64,000 nt of DNA from Neobacillus niacini (GCF_030817595.1 NZ_JAUSZN010000001.1:380001-444000); one strand, 5' to 3'. Positions 35,731-45,566 are shown, counted from the stretch's first letter. A program made the numbers and translations. The notes: generated from the sequence alone by a model not told the origin.

Positions 35731-35807
35731 ATCAGGCTGCTGTGCTATTAACTTTGGATATGATTACTTAGTTCCTGAGTTTATTACATGTATTTAGGAG
35801 GGTAGAA

Positions 35808-36521
35808 ATGGAACCTAAAGTTTCGATTATTATTCCTTTTTATAACTGCTCATACGTTGATCAGGCCATACAAAGTGCGCTGAATCAAACGTACCCGAAT
35901 ATCGAAATTATCGTTGTAGATGATGGTTCGACGAAATACACTGAAAAGCTTAAACCATTTCAAGGGGAATTTTACTATCTAAAAAAGGAAAATGGAGGTA
36001 CTGCTACAGCATTAAATCTTGGTATAAGTATAGCTTCGGGGGAATATATCGCATGGTTGAGTTCAGATGATTATTTTCTGCCAGAAAAGATTTCCCATCA
36101 AATAGCTTTTATGCAAAAACACAATGCAAAGGCAAGCTTTACAAATTATGATTACGTTGACAAGAATAATAATATTCTAATCTCGTGGACATGCCCGCGT
36201 TTTTCAAATATAAGGGAGGTTTATGAGGCATTCCTCAGATTGAATCCTGTTAATGGCTGTACTGTGGTGATGGAGAAAGATATATTTGACCAAATTGGCT
36301 ATTTCAACCCCGACATGCTATATACACATGATTATGATATGTGGTTTCGTATGTTATTAAACGGTTATCCAATCCACTATTTAGATGAAGTTCTCCTTAA
36401 ATTCAGATCACATGAAGAGGCTGGAACAAAAAAATATCAACCACAAATAAAAGAAGAAATTTCTTTCCTTAACAACAGATATCGGCCCCTCCTCAGGGAG
36501 TACATCAATGATTATTTATAA
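35808..36521 (+). CDS. GT2 glycosyltransferase
   Basis: A 237-residue GT-A enzyme starting KVSIIIPFYNCSYVDQAI, with VVDDGSTKYTEKL and the DxD-type SSDDYFLPEKI; the acceptor-side segment THDYDMWFRMLLNGYPIHYL holds the usual ED/D-x-W catalytic-base region. It is an inverting transferase using an NDP-sugar on the cytosolic side. No membrane segment, so it is probably soluble or peripheral. Confidence 0.9.
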   Translation: MEPKVSIIIPFYNCSYVDQAIQSALNQTYPNIEIIVVDDGSTKYTEKLKPFQGEFYYLKKENGGTATALNLGISIASGEYIAWLSSDDYFLPEKISHQIAFMQKHNAKASFTNYDYVDKNNNILISWTCPRFSNIREVYEAFLRLNPVNGCTVVMEKDIFDQIGYFNPDMLYTHDYDMWFRMLLNGYPIHYLDEVLLKFRSHEEAGTKKYQPQIKEEISFLNNRYRPLLREYINDYL

Positions 36522-36608
36522 GATAAAACCCCATTACATTAAAAAACGAGTTACATGCTATAGAGCGAATAAATACGTAAAAAAGACGAATATAAAAAGG
36601 TGAGAGGT

Positions 36609-37580
36609 TTGGAAAAATTCTATATTGTTGGAGCGGAACAAAAGAACAAGGTGCTAAAAGACTGGGAACAATACAAAAAAGGGTTAATCTTAAAGGTTTG
36701 TCCAGTAAACAACATGGCTGAAAAATGTTTAGAATATATATCTCCTTCAGAAGTTTGCACGGAAGAAAACCCTTCTATCTTATTTTCAGCTGGAACGATT
36801 CATAACAATCTCTTATATGTAGGTACGCAAACAGAAATTTTGGTATACTCCCTTCCTGATTTTAAACAAGTCCATTACCTATCGCTTCCTTGCTTTAATG
36901 ATATTCATCATGTCTGTCCGACTGCAGAAGGGAATTTATTGGTTGTCATTACCGGCTTAGATATGGTTCTTGAAGTATCTTTTACAGGAGAAATTTTAAA
37001 CGAGTGGAGTGTATTAGGAGGAAATACCTGGGAGCGATTCTCTCCTAACATTGATTATCGTAAAGTAGCATCCACAAAACCTCATCAATCACATCCAAAT
37101 TATGTATTTAAAATGAATGATGATATTTGGGTCACCCGTTGTTTACAAAAGGATGCCATATGCTTAACTAACTTCAATAAGCGCATCGATATTGGACGAG
37201 CGCTGGTACATGATGGCGTTGTCTTCGAAGATTCCCTTTACTTTACCCAGGTTGATGGACATGTCGTTAAAGTTGACCTTCAAAATCATGATGCCAAACA
37301 AACGTATAACTTAAACAATATGACAAACACAAATAATCCACTAGGCTGGTGCAGAGGAATTAAAGTGTTGAATTCTGATAAAGTGGTTGTTGGCTTTACA
37401 AGAATACGGCCGGTGAGAAAAACTGCACCTGACGGGAAAGTCTTTTGGGAAGGTGAGTACGGAGTTCTTCCAACCAGAATTGCTTGTTATGATTTAAAAA
37501 ATGAAAAATTACTATGGGAACAGCAACTTGAGAATTATGATATGAATGCAATCTACTCCATTCATAGCGCCACTGAATGA
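36609..37580 (+). CDS. Beta-propeller-like protein of unknown function
   Basis: The TTG at 36609 is better placed after GGTGAGAGG than a GTG at 36600; it gives 323 residues. Short repeated strand patterns (LLYVGTQTEILVYSLPDF, VLEVSFTGEILNEW, SLYFTQVDGHVVKVDL) suggest a six- or seven-bladed propeller. An internal HQSHPNYVFKMNDDIWVT recalls DUF4915-like or glucosyl-binding proteins, without a firm match. It lies in a run of glycosyltransferases, so a role in glycan binding or modification is a guess. Confidence 0.6.
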   Translation: MEKFYIVGAEQKNKVLKDWEQYKKGLILKVCPVNNMAEKCLEYISPSEVCTEENPSILFSAGTIHNNLLYVGTQTEILVYSLPDFKQVHYLSLPCFNDIHHVCPTAEGNLLVVITGLDMVLEVSFTGEILNEWSVLGGNTWERFSPNIDYRKVASTKPHQSHPNYVFKMNDDIWVTRCLQKDAICLTNFNKRIDIGRALVHDGVVFEDSLYFTQVDGHVVKVDLQNHDAKQTYNLNNMTNTNNPLGWCRGIKVLNSDKVVVGFTRIRPVRKTAPDGKVFWEGEYGVLPTRIACYDLKNEKLLWEQQLENYDMNAIYSIHSATE

Positions 37581-37626
37581 TCAATAATAAAATATACAAA
37601 GTTATTTTACTGAAAGGGTGGCTTAA

Positions 37627-37779
37627 ATGACAGAACAGCAGCAACCTGCTAATTTATCTGTAAATGATTTTGACCTTTGGAAACATTTAAAGGAAAGTTC
37701 GGCATTGGAGCTTACTATTCCTGATCCACAACTAGCAGAAACGATCAAAAAGTTTTATCCCCCAAATGAGGGGTTATAA
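37627..37779 (+). CDS. 50-residue peptide matching half of the 50-residue repeat
   Basis: ATG after GAAAGGGTGG; 50 codons ending one base before the next gene's ATG. Its centre, DFDLWKHLKESSALELTIPDP followed by QLAETIKKFYP, follows the pattern of the second half of each repeat in the protein at 44443 (VWxxIK-x7-IPNP-x5-F). The gene is too short for most callers but sits neatly between the propeller-like gene and a GT4 gene. Function unknown. Confidence 0.6.
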   Translation: MTEQQQPANLSVNDFDLWKHLKESSALELTIPDPQLAETIKKFYPPNEGL

Positions 37780-37780
37780 A

Positions 37781-39010
37781 ATGAAAATCTTACTGGTTTC
37801 TTATTATCCACTACCTGCACTTGGTGGGATTTGGAGATTTGTATCGCAATTAAAAAATCGGCTTGAACATTTGGGGCATACCGTAGATGTACTCAGTCAT
37901 AATCCTGAAGCTACCAAGTATCGCATCATTGGACGTCAGCCAGAAGTAGAAATTTCCCAGCTTTCTCCTTATATTAATGAAAAATTAATGGAAACTTTCC
38001 CTACATTACACTCTAACTATTGGATTTATCATACTGAGTTATATCGTTACAGCTTAGAACTATCATCATTGTATTACGGACTTCACCAATACGACATTAT
38101 CCATGCACAGGATGTAATCGCGGCACGTGCGATGAGTAGGGTAAAACCAAAGCATATTCCTTTAGTTACCAGTGCACACGGCAACCTCTCAGGGGCAATA
38201 TTCTACTATTTAAAAACTGGGAACCGCTATTTAACTGATGATCAAATTAAAGACAGGTTTGAGTATGAGTATCATAAAGCTTTAGAATACTCTGGTTATC
38301 ATTGTAGTGATTATATCCATACTCAATCAAACTGGATGCGTGAAAAAATTATGAATGAATTTTCCGTCTCAGCTGACAAGCTGTCTACTTTTCCATACGG
38401 AATGGATATTGATGGCTATATAAAACGTTCAGAAGGCGAAACGTCCATTAGCCGTCCACCTAATAAAAAGGTAATTCTTTATACAGGCCGCCTGGTTTAC
38501 CTTAAAGGACTACAGCATCTTATTGAGTCGCTTTCCATTTTAAAAAGTCACAGAAGTGATTGGGAGTGCTGGATTCTTGGTGAAGGATTGTTACAGAATG
38601 AGTTACAAGCACAATGTAAAAGCATGGGTCTTGAGGACGATGTCAAGTTTTTAGGAGTATCGGATAATGTCCCGCATTTTCTTAGACAAGCAGATATTTT
38701 TGTTCTTCCCGGCCTGCAGGATACTCAGCCGCATTCTGTCATGGAAGCACAACTTAGTGGTGTTCCGGTAATTGTCAGTGATGCAGCAGGACTCCCTGAA
38801 ATGGTTATAAACGGTGAAAATGGATTAGTTGCTCAAGCAGGAAACAGCCATCAACTTTACTTGCACTTAAACTATCTTCTCGATAACCCCTTAATTAGGA
38901 CCCAGTTTGCAAACCGTGCAAAGGAATGGGCACAAGATCGATGGTCAATGGATAAAATGGTGAACAATTTCGTTGCTTTGTATAAGCACGCGATTTCATC
39001 GAGTAACTAA
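37781..39010 (+). CDS. GT4 glycosyltransferase, first of a tandem pair
   Basis: The ATG at 37781 comes right after the small upstream gene and gives 409 residues. It opens KILLVSYYPLPALGGIWRF and has the C-terminal donor site YTGRLVYLKGLQHLIE and LGEGLL. The first Glu of the E-x7-E motif is Asp (QDTQPHSVMEAQ), as in the next gene. It is a tandem duplicate of the gene at 39125; their 3' thirds are almost identical in DNA. Confidence 0.9.
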   Translation: MKILLVSYYPLPALGGIWRFVSQLKNRLEHLGHTVDVLSHNPEATKYRIIGRQPEVEISQLSPYINEKLMETFPTLHSNYWIYHTELYRYSLELSSLYYGLHQYDIIHAQDVIAARAMSRVKPKHIPLVTSAHGNLSGAIFYYLKTGNRYLTDDQIKDRFEYEYHKALEYSGYHCSDYIHTQSNWMREKIMNEFSVSADKLSTFPYGMDIDGYIKRSEGETSISRPPNKKVILYTGRLVYLKGLQHLIESLSILKSHRSDWECWILGEGLLQNELQAQCKSMGLEDDVKFLGVSDNVPHFLRQADIFVLPGLQDTQPHSVMEAQLSGVPVIVSDAAGLPEMVINGENGLVAQAGNSHQLYLHLNYLLDNPLIRTQFANRAKEWAQDRWSMDKMVNNFVALYKHAISSSN

Positions 39011-39124
39011 TAGTTTCCCATAAATGATACAGAGACATTTCTTTCAATGGAGTGTTAGTTATTTAACAGGTCACTTCCAAACAGAGAAAGTTTCGAAGAC
39101 AATATTGTTGAAAGAAGGCTGCAG

Positions 39125-40345
39125 ATGAAAATCTTACTCGTGTCTTATTATCCGCTTCCTTATCCAGGCGGGATTTGGACATTTGTATCACATCTAAAAG
39201 ATCGTTTAGAGCGTTTAGGGCATACAGTTGATATCCTTAGCCATACTCCTGACACGACCAAGTACCGCATAATAGGCCATCAACCAGAAATCTCAATCTC
39301 ACAATTATCTTCCTATATTAATGAACACCTCACTAAAACATTTCCTACATTACATTCAAACTACTGGATTTTTTACACTGAGGTATACAGGTACAGCTTG
39401 GAATTTTCTTCGTTGTATTATGGACTTGACCAATATGACATCATTCATGCGCAAGATGTCATTGCGGCACGAGCGATGAGTAGAGTAAAGCCTAAAAATA
39501 CTCCTTTAGTAACCAGTGCCCATGGCTTTCTATCAGGGGAAGTTCTTTATGTTCTAAAGACCTTGTATCCCCAGCAAACAGAGCATCAGCTTCTAGACTC
39601 GTTTGAGTACCATTACCATAAAACACTGGAATTTCTAGGGTACCAGTCAAGTGATTTTATCCATACTCAATCAAGCTGGATGCGGAATAATGCAATAAAC
39701 GATTTTTCAGTTTCCCCTGATAAACTGTTTACATTTCCCTATGGTATGGATATAGAAGGATTTTTACAATCATCTTCCACAAAGTTACCTTCACAAGATA
39801 AGAAAGTTATTCTATTTATGGGACGCCTTGTTTATTTAAAAGGTATACACCACCTTATTGATGCCCTTGCCTTGTTAAGGTCGGATAGAAATGATTGGGA
39901 GTGCTGGATACTCGGTGAAGGAGATTTAAAGGATGAACTTCAATTCCAATGTAAAAGATTGGGTTTAGAAAATGTAGTCAAGTTTTTAGGCCTAACAGAT
40001 GACATACAGCATTTTCTTAAACAAGCTGATATATTTGTTCTCCCTGGCTTGCAAGATACTCAGCCGCATTCAGTTATGGAAGCACAGCTTAGCGGTGTTC
40101 CGGTAATTGTCAGCGATGCGGCAGGACTCCCTGAAATGGTTATAAACGGTGAAAACGGATTAGTTGCTGCGGCAGGAGATAGCCATCAACTATATCTGCA
40201 CTTAAAACATCTTCTCGATAACCCCTTAATTCGGACCCAGTTTGCAAGCCGTGCGAAGGAATGGGCAAAAGATCGATGGTCAATGGATAAAATGGTGAAC
40301 AATTTCCTTGCTTTATATAACCATGCCATTTCTTCGAGAAACTAA
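39125..40345 (+). CDS. GT4 glycosyltransferase, second of a tandem pair
   Basis: 406 residues, ribosome binding site GAAGG. It starts KILLVSYYPLPYPGGIWTF and carries FMGRLVYLKGIHHLID, LGEGDLKDE and the Asp version of E-x7-E. It clearly arose by duplication with the previous gene; differences concentrate in the N-terminal acceptor domain, suggesting a changed acceptor and a conserved donor sugar. Confidence 0.9.
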   Translation: MKILLVSYYPLPYPGGIWTFVSHLKDRLERLGHTVDILSHTPDTTKYRIIGHQPEISISQLSSYINEHLTKTFPTLHSNYWIFYTEVYRYSLEFSSLYYGLDQYDIIHAQDVIAARAMSRVKPKNTPLVTSAHGFLSGEVLYVLKTLYPQQTEHQLLDSFEYHYHKTLEFLGYQSSDFIHTQSSWMRNNAINDFSVSPDKLFTFPYGMDIEGFLQSSSTKLPSQDKKVILFMGRLVYLKGIHHLIDALALLRSDRNDWECWILGEGDLKDELQFQCKRLGLENVVKFLGLTDDIQHFLKQADIFVLPGLQDTQPHSVMEAQLSGVPVIVSDAAGLPEMVINGENGLVAAAGDSHQLYLHLKHLLDNPLIRTQFASRAKEWAKDRWSMDKMVNNFLALYNHAISSRN

Positions 40346-40384
40346 TGCATTCCCCATAAATTAACGATGATTGGAGCGGTATAC

Positions 40385-41524
40385 ATGAGCCACAGTGTTC
40401 CACACGGGGGAACTTTGATACATTTATTCAATCCAACTTTTGATTATGAATCAATCTGTCAAGAAATTGAAATCGATAACATGGCTTTAAGTGATCTAGA
40501 TCTAATCGGAAGTGGAGCCTACAGTCCTCTAAATGGTTTTTTAACTGAAAAAGACTATAACTCAGTTGTAGATGGTATGCGCCTGGCTAATGGAACTGTT
40601 TGGAGCATCCCCATTACCCTGCCTGTATGCAAGGAGAAAGCAGAGCAGCTAATTGTAGGTGAATGGGTAAAATTGGTGAAAGACCAGGCTGTATATGGCG
40701 TGTTAAAACTGGAACAATTATTTATTCCTGACAAGAAGAAAGAAGCTGAGCAAGTTTATGGGACGAGCGACCTGGCTCATCCAGGTGTTAAAAAACTATT
40801 TGAACGCCCTGCTGTATATGCGGGTGGTCCAGTCCAGCTTGTGAGGAAAACTGAAAAGGGAAAATTCGCTTCGTATCATCTAGATCCCACCGAAACAAGA
40901 AAAAAGTTCAAGGAACTTGGATGGAATACCGTAGTTGGATTTCAAACAAGAAATCCTGTTCACCGAGCACATGAGTACATTCAAAAATCAGCACTGGAAA
41001 CGATCGATGGACTCTTTTTACATCCCCTAGTGGGTGAAACGAAATCAGATGACATTCCTGCCGATATTCGAATGGAGAGCTATGAAGTATTGTTAGAAAA
41101 ATACTACCCCAAAAACCGCGTCTTCCTGTCGGTGTTTCCAGCTGCAATGCGATACGCTGGTCCTCGTGAAGCGATTTTCCATGCGGTAGTACGTAAGAAT
41201 TTCGGTTGTACACATTTTATTGTTGGCCGTGACCACGCAGGGGTCGGTACTTATTACGGAACATATGATGCACAAAAAATTTTTAACAACTTTAAATATG
41301 AAGAGCTCGGTATCACCCCCCTCTTCTTTGAGCATTGCTTTTACTGCAAAAAATGTGAAGGTATGGCTTCTACCAAGACATGTCCACATCCCTCTAAAGA
41401 TCACGACATACTGTCAGGGACTGCAGTAAGAGAGTTGTTAAGAAAGGGTGAATTTCCACCAAGTACATTTAGCCGAAGAGAGGTTGTAGAAGTACTGATA
41501 AAAGGTTTACAAAAAGGCATTTGA
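40385..41524 (+). CDS. sat: Sulfate adenylyltransferase (ATP sulfurylase)
   Basis: Starting at the ATG behind TTGGAGCGG, the protein has 379 residues and begins [14 protein letters not shown] like other Bacillus Sat proteins. Catalytic motifs are [11 protein letters not shown] and GRDHAGVG, and a CxxC-x6-C zinc-like segment ([13 protein letters not shown]) is present. It makes adenosine 5'-phosphosulfate from ATP and sulfate. It sits inside the glycan locus without cysC, cysH or a sulfate permease; a TSUP-type exporter remnant follows. Confidence 0.95.
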   Translation: MSHSVPHGGTLIHLFNPTFDYESICQEIEIDNMALSDLDLIGSGAYSPLNGFLTEKDYNSVVDGMRLANGTVWSIPITLPVCKEKAEQLIVGEWVKLVKDQAVYGVLKLEQLFIPDKKKEAEQVYGTSDLAHPGVKKLFERPAVYAGGPVQLVRKTEKGKFASYHLDPTETRKKFKELGWNTVVGFQTRNPVHRAHEYIQKSALETIDGLFLHPLVGETKSDDIPADIRMESYEVLLEKYYPKNRVFLSVFPAAMRYAGPREAIFHAVVRKNFGCTHFIVGRDHAGVGTYYGTYDAQKIFNNFKYEELGITPLFFEHCFYCKKCEGMASTKTCPHPSKDHDILSGTAVRELLRKGEFPPSTFSRREVVEVLIKGLQKGI

Positions 41525-41543
41525 CCATATATGGAGGATGAAA

Positions 41544-42406
41544 TTGAAAAGACTCATCATTTTCGTTTTTATCGGCTTCTTAGCGCAGCTTATAGATGGA
41601 TCTTTAGGAATGGCTTATGGGGGTACTTCCACTTCATTGTTGTTAGCCTTTGGAGTAACCCCTATAGCTGCGTCTTCATCTGTACACTTAGCAGAAGTAG
41701 TAACAACTGCAGCATCTGGCATTTCCCATATAAAATTTGGTAATGTTGACCGCCGGGCTTTGTTAAATTGATCATACCAGGCTCTATTGGTGCATTTGCT
41801 GGGGACTGTTTTTTAAGCAATCTGCCAGGGGAAATAATAAAACCATATATCTCTATATTTTTATTATTTCTTGGTGGTAATGTCCTTTTCCGCTTTATGT
41901 TTAAGTTCAATTATAATGGCGAAGATAGACCAATATCCCTTTCCCAAACACAATCGATTTCCTTAGGGTTGGTTGCCGGGTTTGCAGATGCCACTGGCGG
42001 TGGCGGTTGGGGACCAATCACAACTCCAATTCTATTAACTAGAAATGGGATTTCAGCAAGGAAAGTTATTGGTACTGTGGATACCAGTGAGTTTGCTGTT
42101 TCTGTTTCAGCCACTTTAGGCTTTCTCATTTCAATAGGTTGGGAGGAAGTTAACTGGTTTTGGGTATTTACGCTAATGTTAGGAGGAGTCATTGCAGCAC
42201 CCATTGCTGCATGGCTCGTAAGAAAATTACCTTCGTATTTATTAGGAGTCATTGTGGGAGGGTTTATTATATTGACCAATGTCCATACTTTAGTTAATGC
42301 ATTTTCAATAACGAAAGTATGGATGACTATTGTTTACTCCTCATAGTTAATTGGTTGGATAGCTGCCATTATCTATACAGTGCACAATAACAAGAGAGCT
42401 TCATAA
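41544..42406 (+). pseudogene. TSUP (TauE/SafE) sulfite exporter, frameshifted
   Basis: The TTG at 41544 behind TGGAGG opens a membrane protein (FVFIGFLAQLIDGSLGMAYG) that breaks at 41771. The second frame resumes at once with LIIPGSIGAFAGDCFLSNLPG; adding one A in the run near 41766 would restore RRALLKLIIPG. A TAG at about 42345 then cuts it again just before LIGWIAAIIYTVHNN. Intact it would be a roughly 285-residue anion exporter of the TauE/SafE family, a common neighbour of sat. Two lesions make sequencing error less likely. Confidence 0.8.
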
Positions 42407-42484
42407 ATAACTGATAATGGTAAAATCTAACTCAGCTGATAACGCAGGAAAATACTTTAATAGTCTAATATTATGGAAAAAAAT

Positions 42485-42531
42485 AAGGCTGACTCAAAAG
42501 GTGTTTATAACACTTTTTTAGTAGCCTTTAT
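42485..42531. terminator. Terminator between exporter remnant and DUF4183 gene
   Basis: AAAGGTGTT / AACACTTTT inner hairpin with T run, inside an outer AAGGCT / AGCCTT. It resembles the terminator at 28748 in sequence as well as shape. Confidence 0.7.
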
Positions 42532-42556
42532 TTTCTATTTACTTAATGTCATCAAA

Positions 42557-42937
42557 TTATGTCTCAAAAGTGGTCTTAAGGGAGGGGTTAAAGTTTATAA
42601 CTTCTAAAATGATGGGAGTTCCTGCGGCAATCTCTGAGCCATCTGGAATTGAAATGAGAAGGTTCCCAATACCTTCTTCGCCAGCAGTATAAGCGAAATT
42701 ATCGTCCATTTGCAAAACACCATTGATATAAACATTAAAATAGCTATTATTTAGATTTAATGACGGTAATGAATCAACTTTACGACCAGAGTCATCTAAA
42801 AAATCAGCAGCATCAATTCTCAAGGTTGTTATTTGTGACAAAGATTCAAGCACTTCATAAAAAAAACGTGTAACAGTGGGGGATATAGCAATTTTAGTAT
42901 CAGATGTAACGGCAAGCTTAATTATTTTTAGGCCCAT
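42557..42937 (-). CDS. DUF4183 domain protein
   Basis: 126 residues behind AAGGAGG. It has the DUF4183 core YFNVYINGVLQMDDNFAYTAG followed by the PDGSEIAAGTPIILEVINF ending. An N-terminal 50-residue part (KIIKLAVTSDTKIAISPTV) has no known motif. Like the protein at 28904 it is probably a structural spore or exosporium component. Confidence 0.85.
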   Translation of the reverse strand: MGLKIIKLAVTSDTKIAISPTVTRFFYEVLESLSQITTLRIDAADFLDDSGRKVDSLPSLNLNNSYFNVYINGVLQMDDNFAYTAGEEGIGNLLISIPDGSEIAAGTPIILEVINFNPSLKTTFET

Positions 42938-43214
42938 AATATTTCCTCCTTATAATATTCAATACAACATATGTAAAATATTTAAAATGAGATATAGATA
43001 GACGAGTTGATTTTTATAAAGTTAATTCATTTACCCATTTTGCACTTATTCCCTTAAAAACAAAAATAATAGATTATTAAAAAGGGACATCATATTTATG
43101 AGTCGTTCAAATAAAAAATATATAATATTGAACTAAACTAAGTTAACGGCCTATACCATAATGACGATCTTCCCATATCGTTATGATATATCAATAGATA
43201 TAGGAGAGATGTAA

Positions 43215-44468
43215 ATGAAAATACTGCTTGCAACCTATTGGCCCATTCCACATGTAGGCGGAGTATGGAGTTATATGGTTCAACTTAAGAAAAAGCTTGA
43301 ATCACTGGGTCATGAGGTTGATATGCTTGGTTATGATGAGGATAATATTTCTGTACACATTGTAAATGAAAACAGAAAAGTAGATAGCGATAAGCTTCTC
43401 CCATTATTAAATGCAAAACTTAACGCACAAACCTACCCTGCAATTTATGCAAATGATTTAGTAAAATATACTGAATTTCACAGATACGTCTATGAGTTAA
43501 GCGCTGCCTATTTAGGGTTGGAAAAATATGATGTGATTCATACACAGGACGTAATCTCAACTGCCTCCATTGATCGGGTTAGGCCTGAAAAATCCACTCT
43601 GATTGCTACTCTACATGGTTCTGTGGCTCATGAAGTAAGGCATCAATTGAAGACAATTCATAAATCAAATACATCATATATGGCTAGAGTATATTATGAT
43701 GAGCTAGAGCGGCTAGGAGCTACATCTGCAGAAGTCACCATTGTCGCAAATGAGTGGCTAAAAAATATATTAACAAATGAGTTTCAGGTTCCAAATGAGC
43801 AAATTAAAATTCTACATTATGGCTTCGATACTGAGAATTTTATAAAACGCTCGAAGGAAAAATCCTCCATTCTACGTCCAAAGAACAAAAAAGTCATTAT
43901 TTATTCGGGCAGGCTGGTAGAACTAAAAGGAGTTCATCATTTAATAGCTGCTTTAAGTGAATTAAAAAAAGTTCGTAAAGACTGGGTATGCTGGATTGTT
44001 GGTAACGGGGATTATCAAGAAGAATTAAAAGTACAAAGAAAAGTCCTCGGTTTAGAGGATGACATTTTATTTTTTGGGAAAAGGGAAGATATCCCATACT
44101 TATTAGCAAATTCGGATATCTTTGTTCTTCCAAGTCTCTTGGAAAATCAGCCTTTATCTGTAATAGAAGCCCAAATTGCTGGTAAAGCGATCATTGTTAG
44201 TGATGTTGGCGGATTGCCTGAAATGGTGGAGGATGGCGTTACAGGGTTAGTCACTCCTGCTGGAGACACTAAGACTCTCTACAAAAAAATAAATTTATTA
44301 TTAGATGATGAAAAGTATAGGAAAAGGCTTGGCTCGAACGCCAAAAAATGGGGTATGACTCATTGGTCTATGGATAAAGGTGTTAAAGAATTAACAGAAA
44401 TTTATAAGAGTGCTATTTCCGAAAGTGGGAAGGGCGAGAATAATGGCGCATCTGATCACATTAATTAA
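43215..44468 (+). CDS. GT4 glycosyltransferase
   Basis: 417 residues; ATYWPIPHVGGVWSYMVQL at the N-terminus, YSGRLVELKGVHHLI and E-x7-E as ENQPLSVIE in the donor domain. Closest relative in the window is the gene at 29435, with which it shares most of the donor domain. Its 3' end overlaps the repeat-protein gene by 26 bases, so both are translated from one message. Confidence 0.9.
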   Translation: MKILLATYWPIPHVGGVWSYMVQLKKKLESLGHEVDMLGYDEDNISVHIVNENRKVDSDKLLPLLNAKLNAQTYPAIYANDLVKYTEFHRYVYELSAAYLGLEKYDVIHTQDVISTASIDRVRPEKSTLIATLHGSVAHEVRHQLKTIHKSNTSYMARVYYDELERLGATSAEVTIVANEWLKNILTNEFQVPNEQIKILHYGFDTENFIKRSKEKSSILRPKNKKVIIYSGRLVELKGVHHLIAALSELKKVRKDWVCWIVGNGDYQEELKVQRKVLGLEDDILFFGKREDIPYLLANSDIFVLPSLLENQPLSVIEAQIAGKAIIVSDVGGLPEMVEDGVTGLVTPAGDTKTLYKKINLLLDDEKYRKRLGSNAKKWGMTHWSMDKGVKELTEIYKSAISESGKGENNGASDHIN

Positions 44469-45393
44469 TCAATATCTACTCGATGGTTTATCAAATTTTA
44501 AGGGATTGTTGGAAAAAATCGGGTTAAAGACTAAAAAAGTCTGGTCAAGAACACAAAAAACCGGGCGATTAAACCATCCTTCCGATGATCATTCTAAAGT
44601 ATTTTTAATAAATTCAGATGAATATAATTCTTTGTTTTCTATCCCAGTCTCAAATCCAGATGTTTTTATTTCCAGCCTAGAGTGGGAGAGAATTATTGAA
44701 TCAGTTCCCCAAGAATTTATTTTGCCTAATCCCAACACATTGAAAACCTTTGAAAAATTTAGAGGCGATTTTTACGATATCCTTTTTCGCACACCGGTAT
44801 TAAATCCTAAAATATTTGTAGATCCTCAAATATGGGAATCTATAATAAGTAACGCTCCTAACGACTATATTCTACCCAATCCTTTATTGGAGAAAATCTT
44901 TAAATCCATGGAAGCAGATTCCTATCATTCCATCTTTTCAACACCTATTAAATCACCTCAAATATTCGTAGACTCTGAGGTCTGGGACACGATTAAATTT
45001 TCTGTGCCTAATAATTATTTGCTCCCCAACCCATTTACCGAAATAACATTTAAGTCAATGGAAAGTGGTCTTTATGATTTGTTGTTTTCCACAAAGACTC
45101 CTACACCAAATATATTTGTGGATTATAAAGTTTGGGAACCAATTAAAGAAATCTTGACTAGAGACTTTAAGATCCCTAATCCAAAAAGCATACAAATCTT
45201 TGAGCCTATGACAGCCGACAATTATAATTCTTTGTTTGTTTCAAAAGTTTACAATCCAGAAGTCTTAGTTGATCATCAGGTCCTTGAGCAAATTAAAGAT
45301 AAGGTACCTGAAGAATATCTACTTCCTAACCCATTAATAATGGAGATAACAAGTAGAAAATATATTAGAAAAAATAATATCCAAAACACATGA
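44443..45393 (+). CDS. Protein of five 50-residue tandem repeats, unrecognised
   Basis: The ATG at 44443 follows GGGAAGGG and gives 316 residues. After an amphipathic start (AHLITLINQYLLDGLSNF) and a basic linker come five repeats of exactly 50 residues, from about residue 58 to 307. Each has YxSLFSTP near its start, then NPxIFVD, VWExI, and YxLPNP at position 35-40, with F and M at the end. DNA copies are strongly diverged, so the repeat is old and held by selection on protein. No cysteines and no enzyme motif; a scaffold or binding array is possible. It is coupled to a GT4 gene. Confidence 0.75.
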   Translation: MAHLITLINQYLLDGLSNFKGLLEKIGLKTKKVWSRTQKTGRLNHPSDDHSKVFLINSDEYNSLFSIPVSNPDVFISSLEWERIIESVPQEFILPNPNTLKTFEKFRGDFYDILFRTPVLNPKIFVDPQIWESIISNAPNDYILPNPLLEKIFKSMEADSYHSIFSTPIKSPQIFVDSEVWDTIKFSVPNNYLLPNPFTEITFKSMESGLYDLLFSTKTPTPNIFVDYKVWEPIKEILTRDFKIPNPKSIQIFEPMTADNYNSLFVSKVYNPEVLVDHQVLEQIKDKVPEEYLLPNPLIMEITSRKYIRKNNIQNT

Positions 45394-45414
45394 AAATTTA
45401 AACCTTAAAAGGGT

Positions 45415-45453
45415 CCGTTATCACTATAAAGTGATAACGGTCTAATATTTTTT
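45415..45453 (+). terminator. Rho-independent terminator
   Basis: CCGTTATCACT / AGTGATAACGG, a perfect 11-base stem, followed by a T-rich run. Confidence 0.9.
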
Positions 45454-45566
45454 ATATAAAATTTTTTGAATACAGCTTATTAGCCCTATCATTTATTTTA
45501 TTTTTGCATTTAATAACACAGGTAAATATTTAATATTTTATTAATGTAAGGAGCTGATTACTTTTT

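Noticed and set aside
41531..41743. Alternative frame at the start of the TSUP remnant
   Set aside because: It is a shadow of the true frame, which has the membrane-protein pattern of TauE/SafE.
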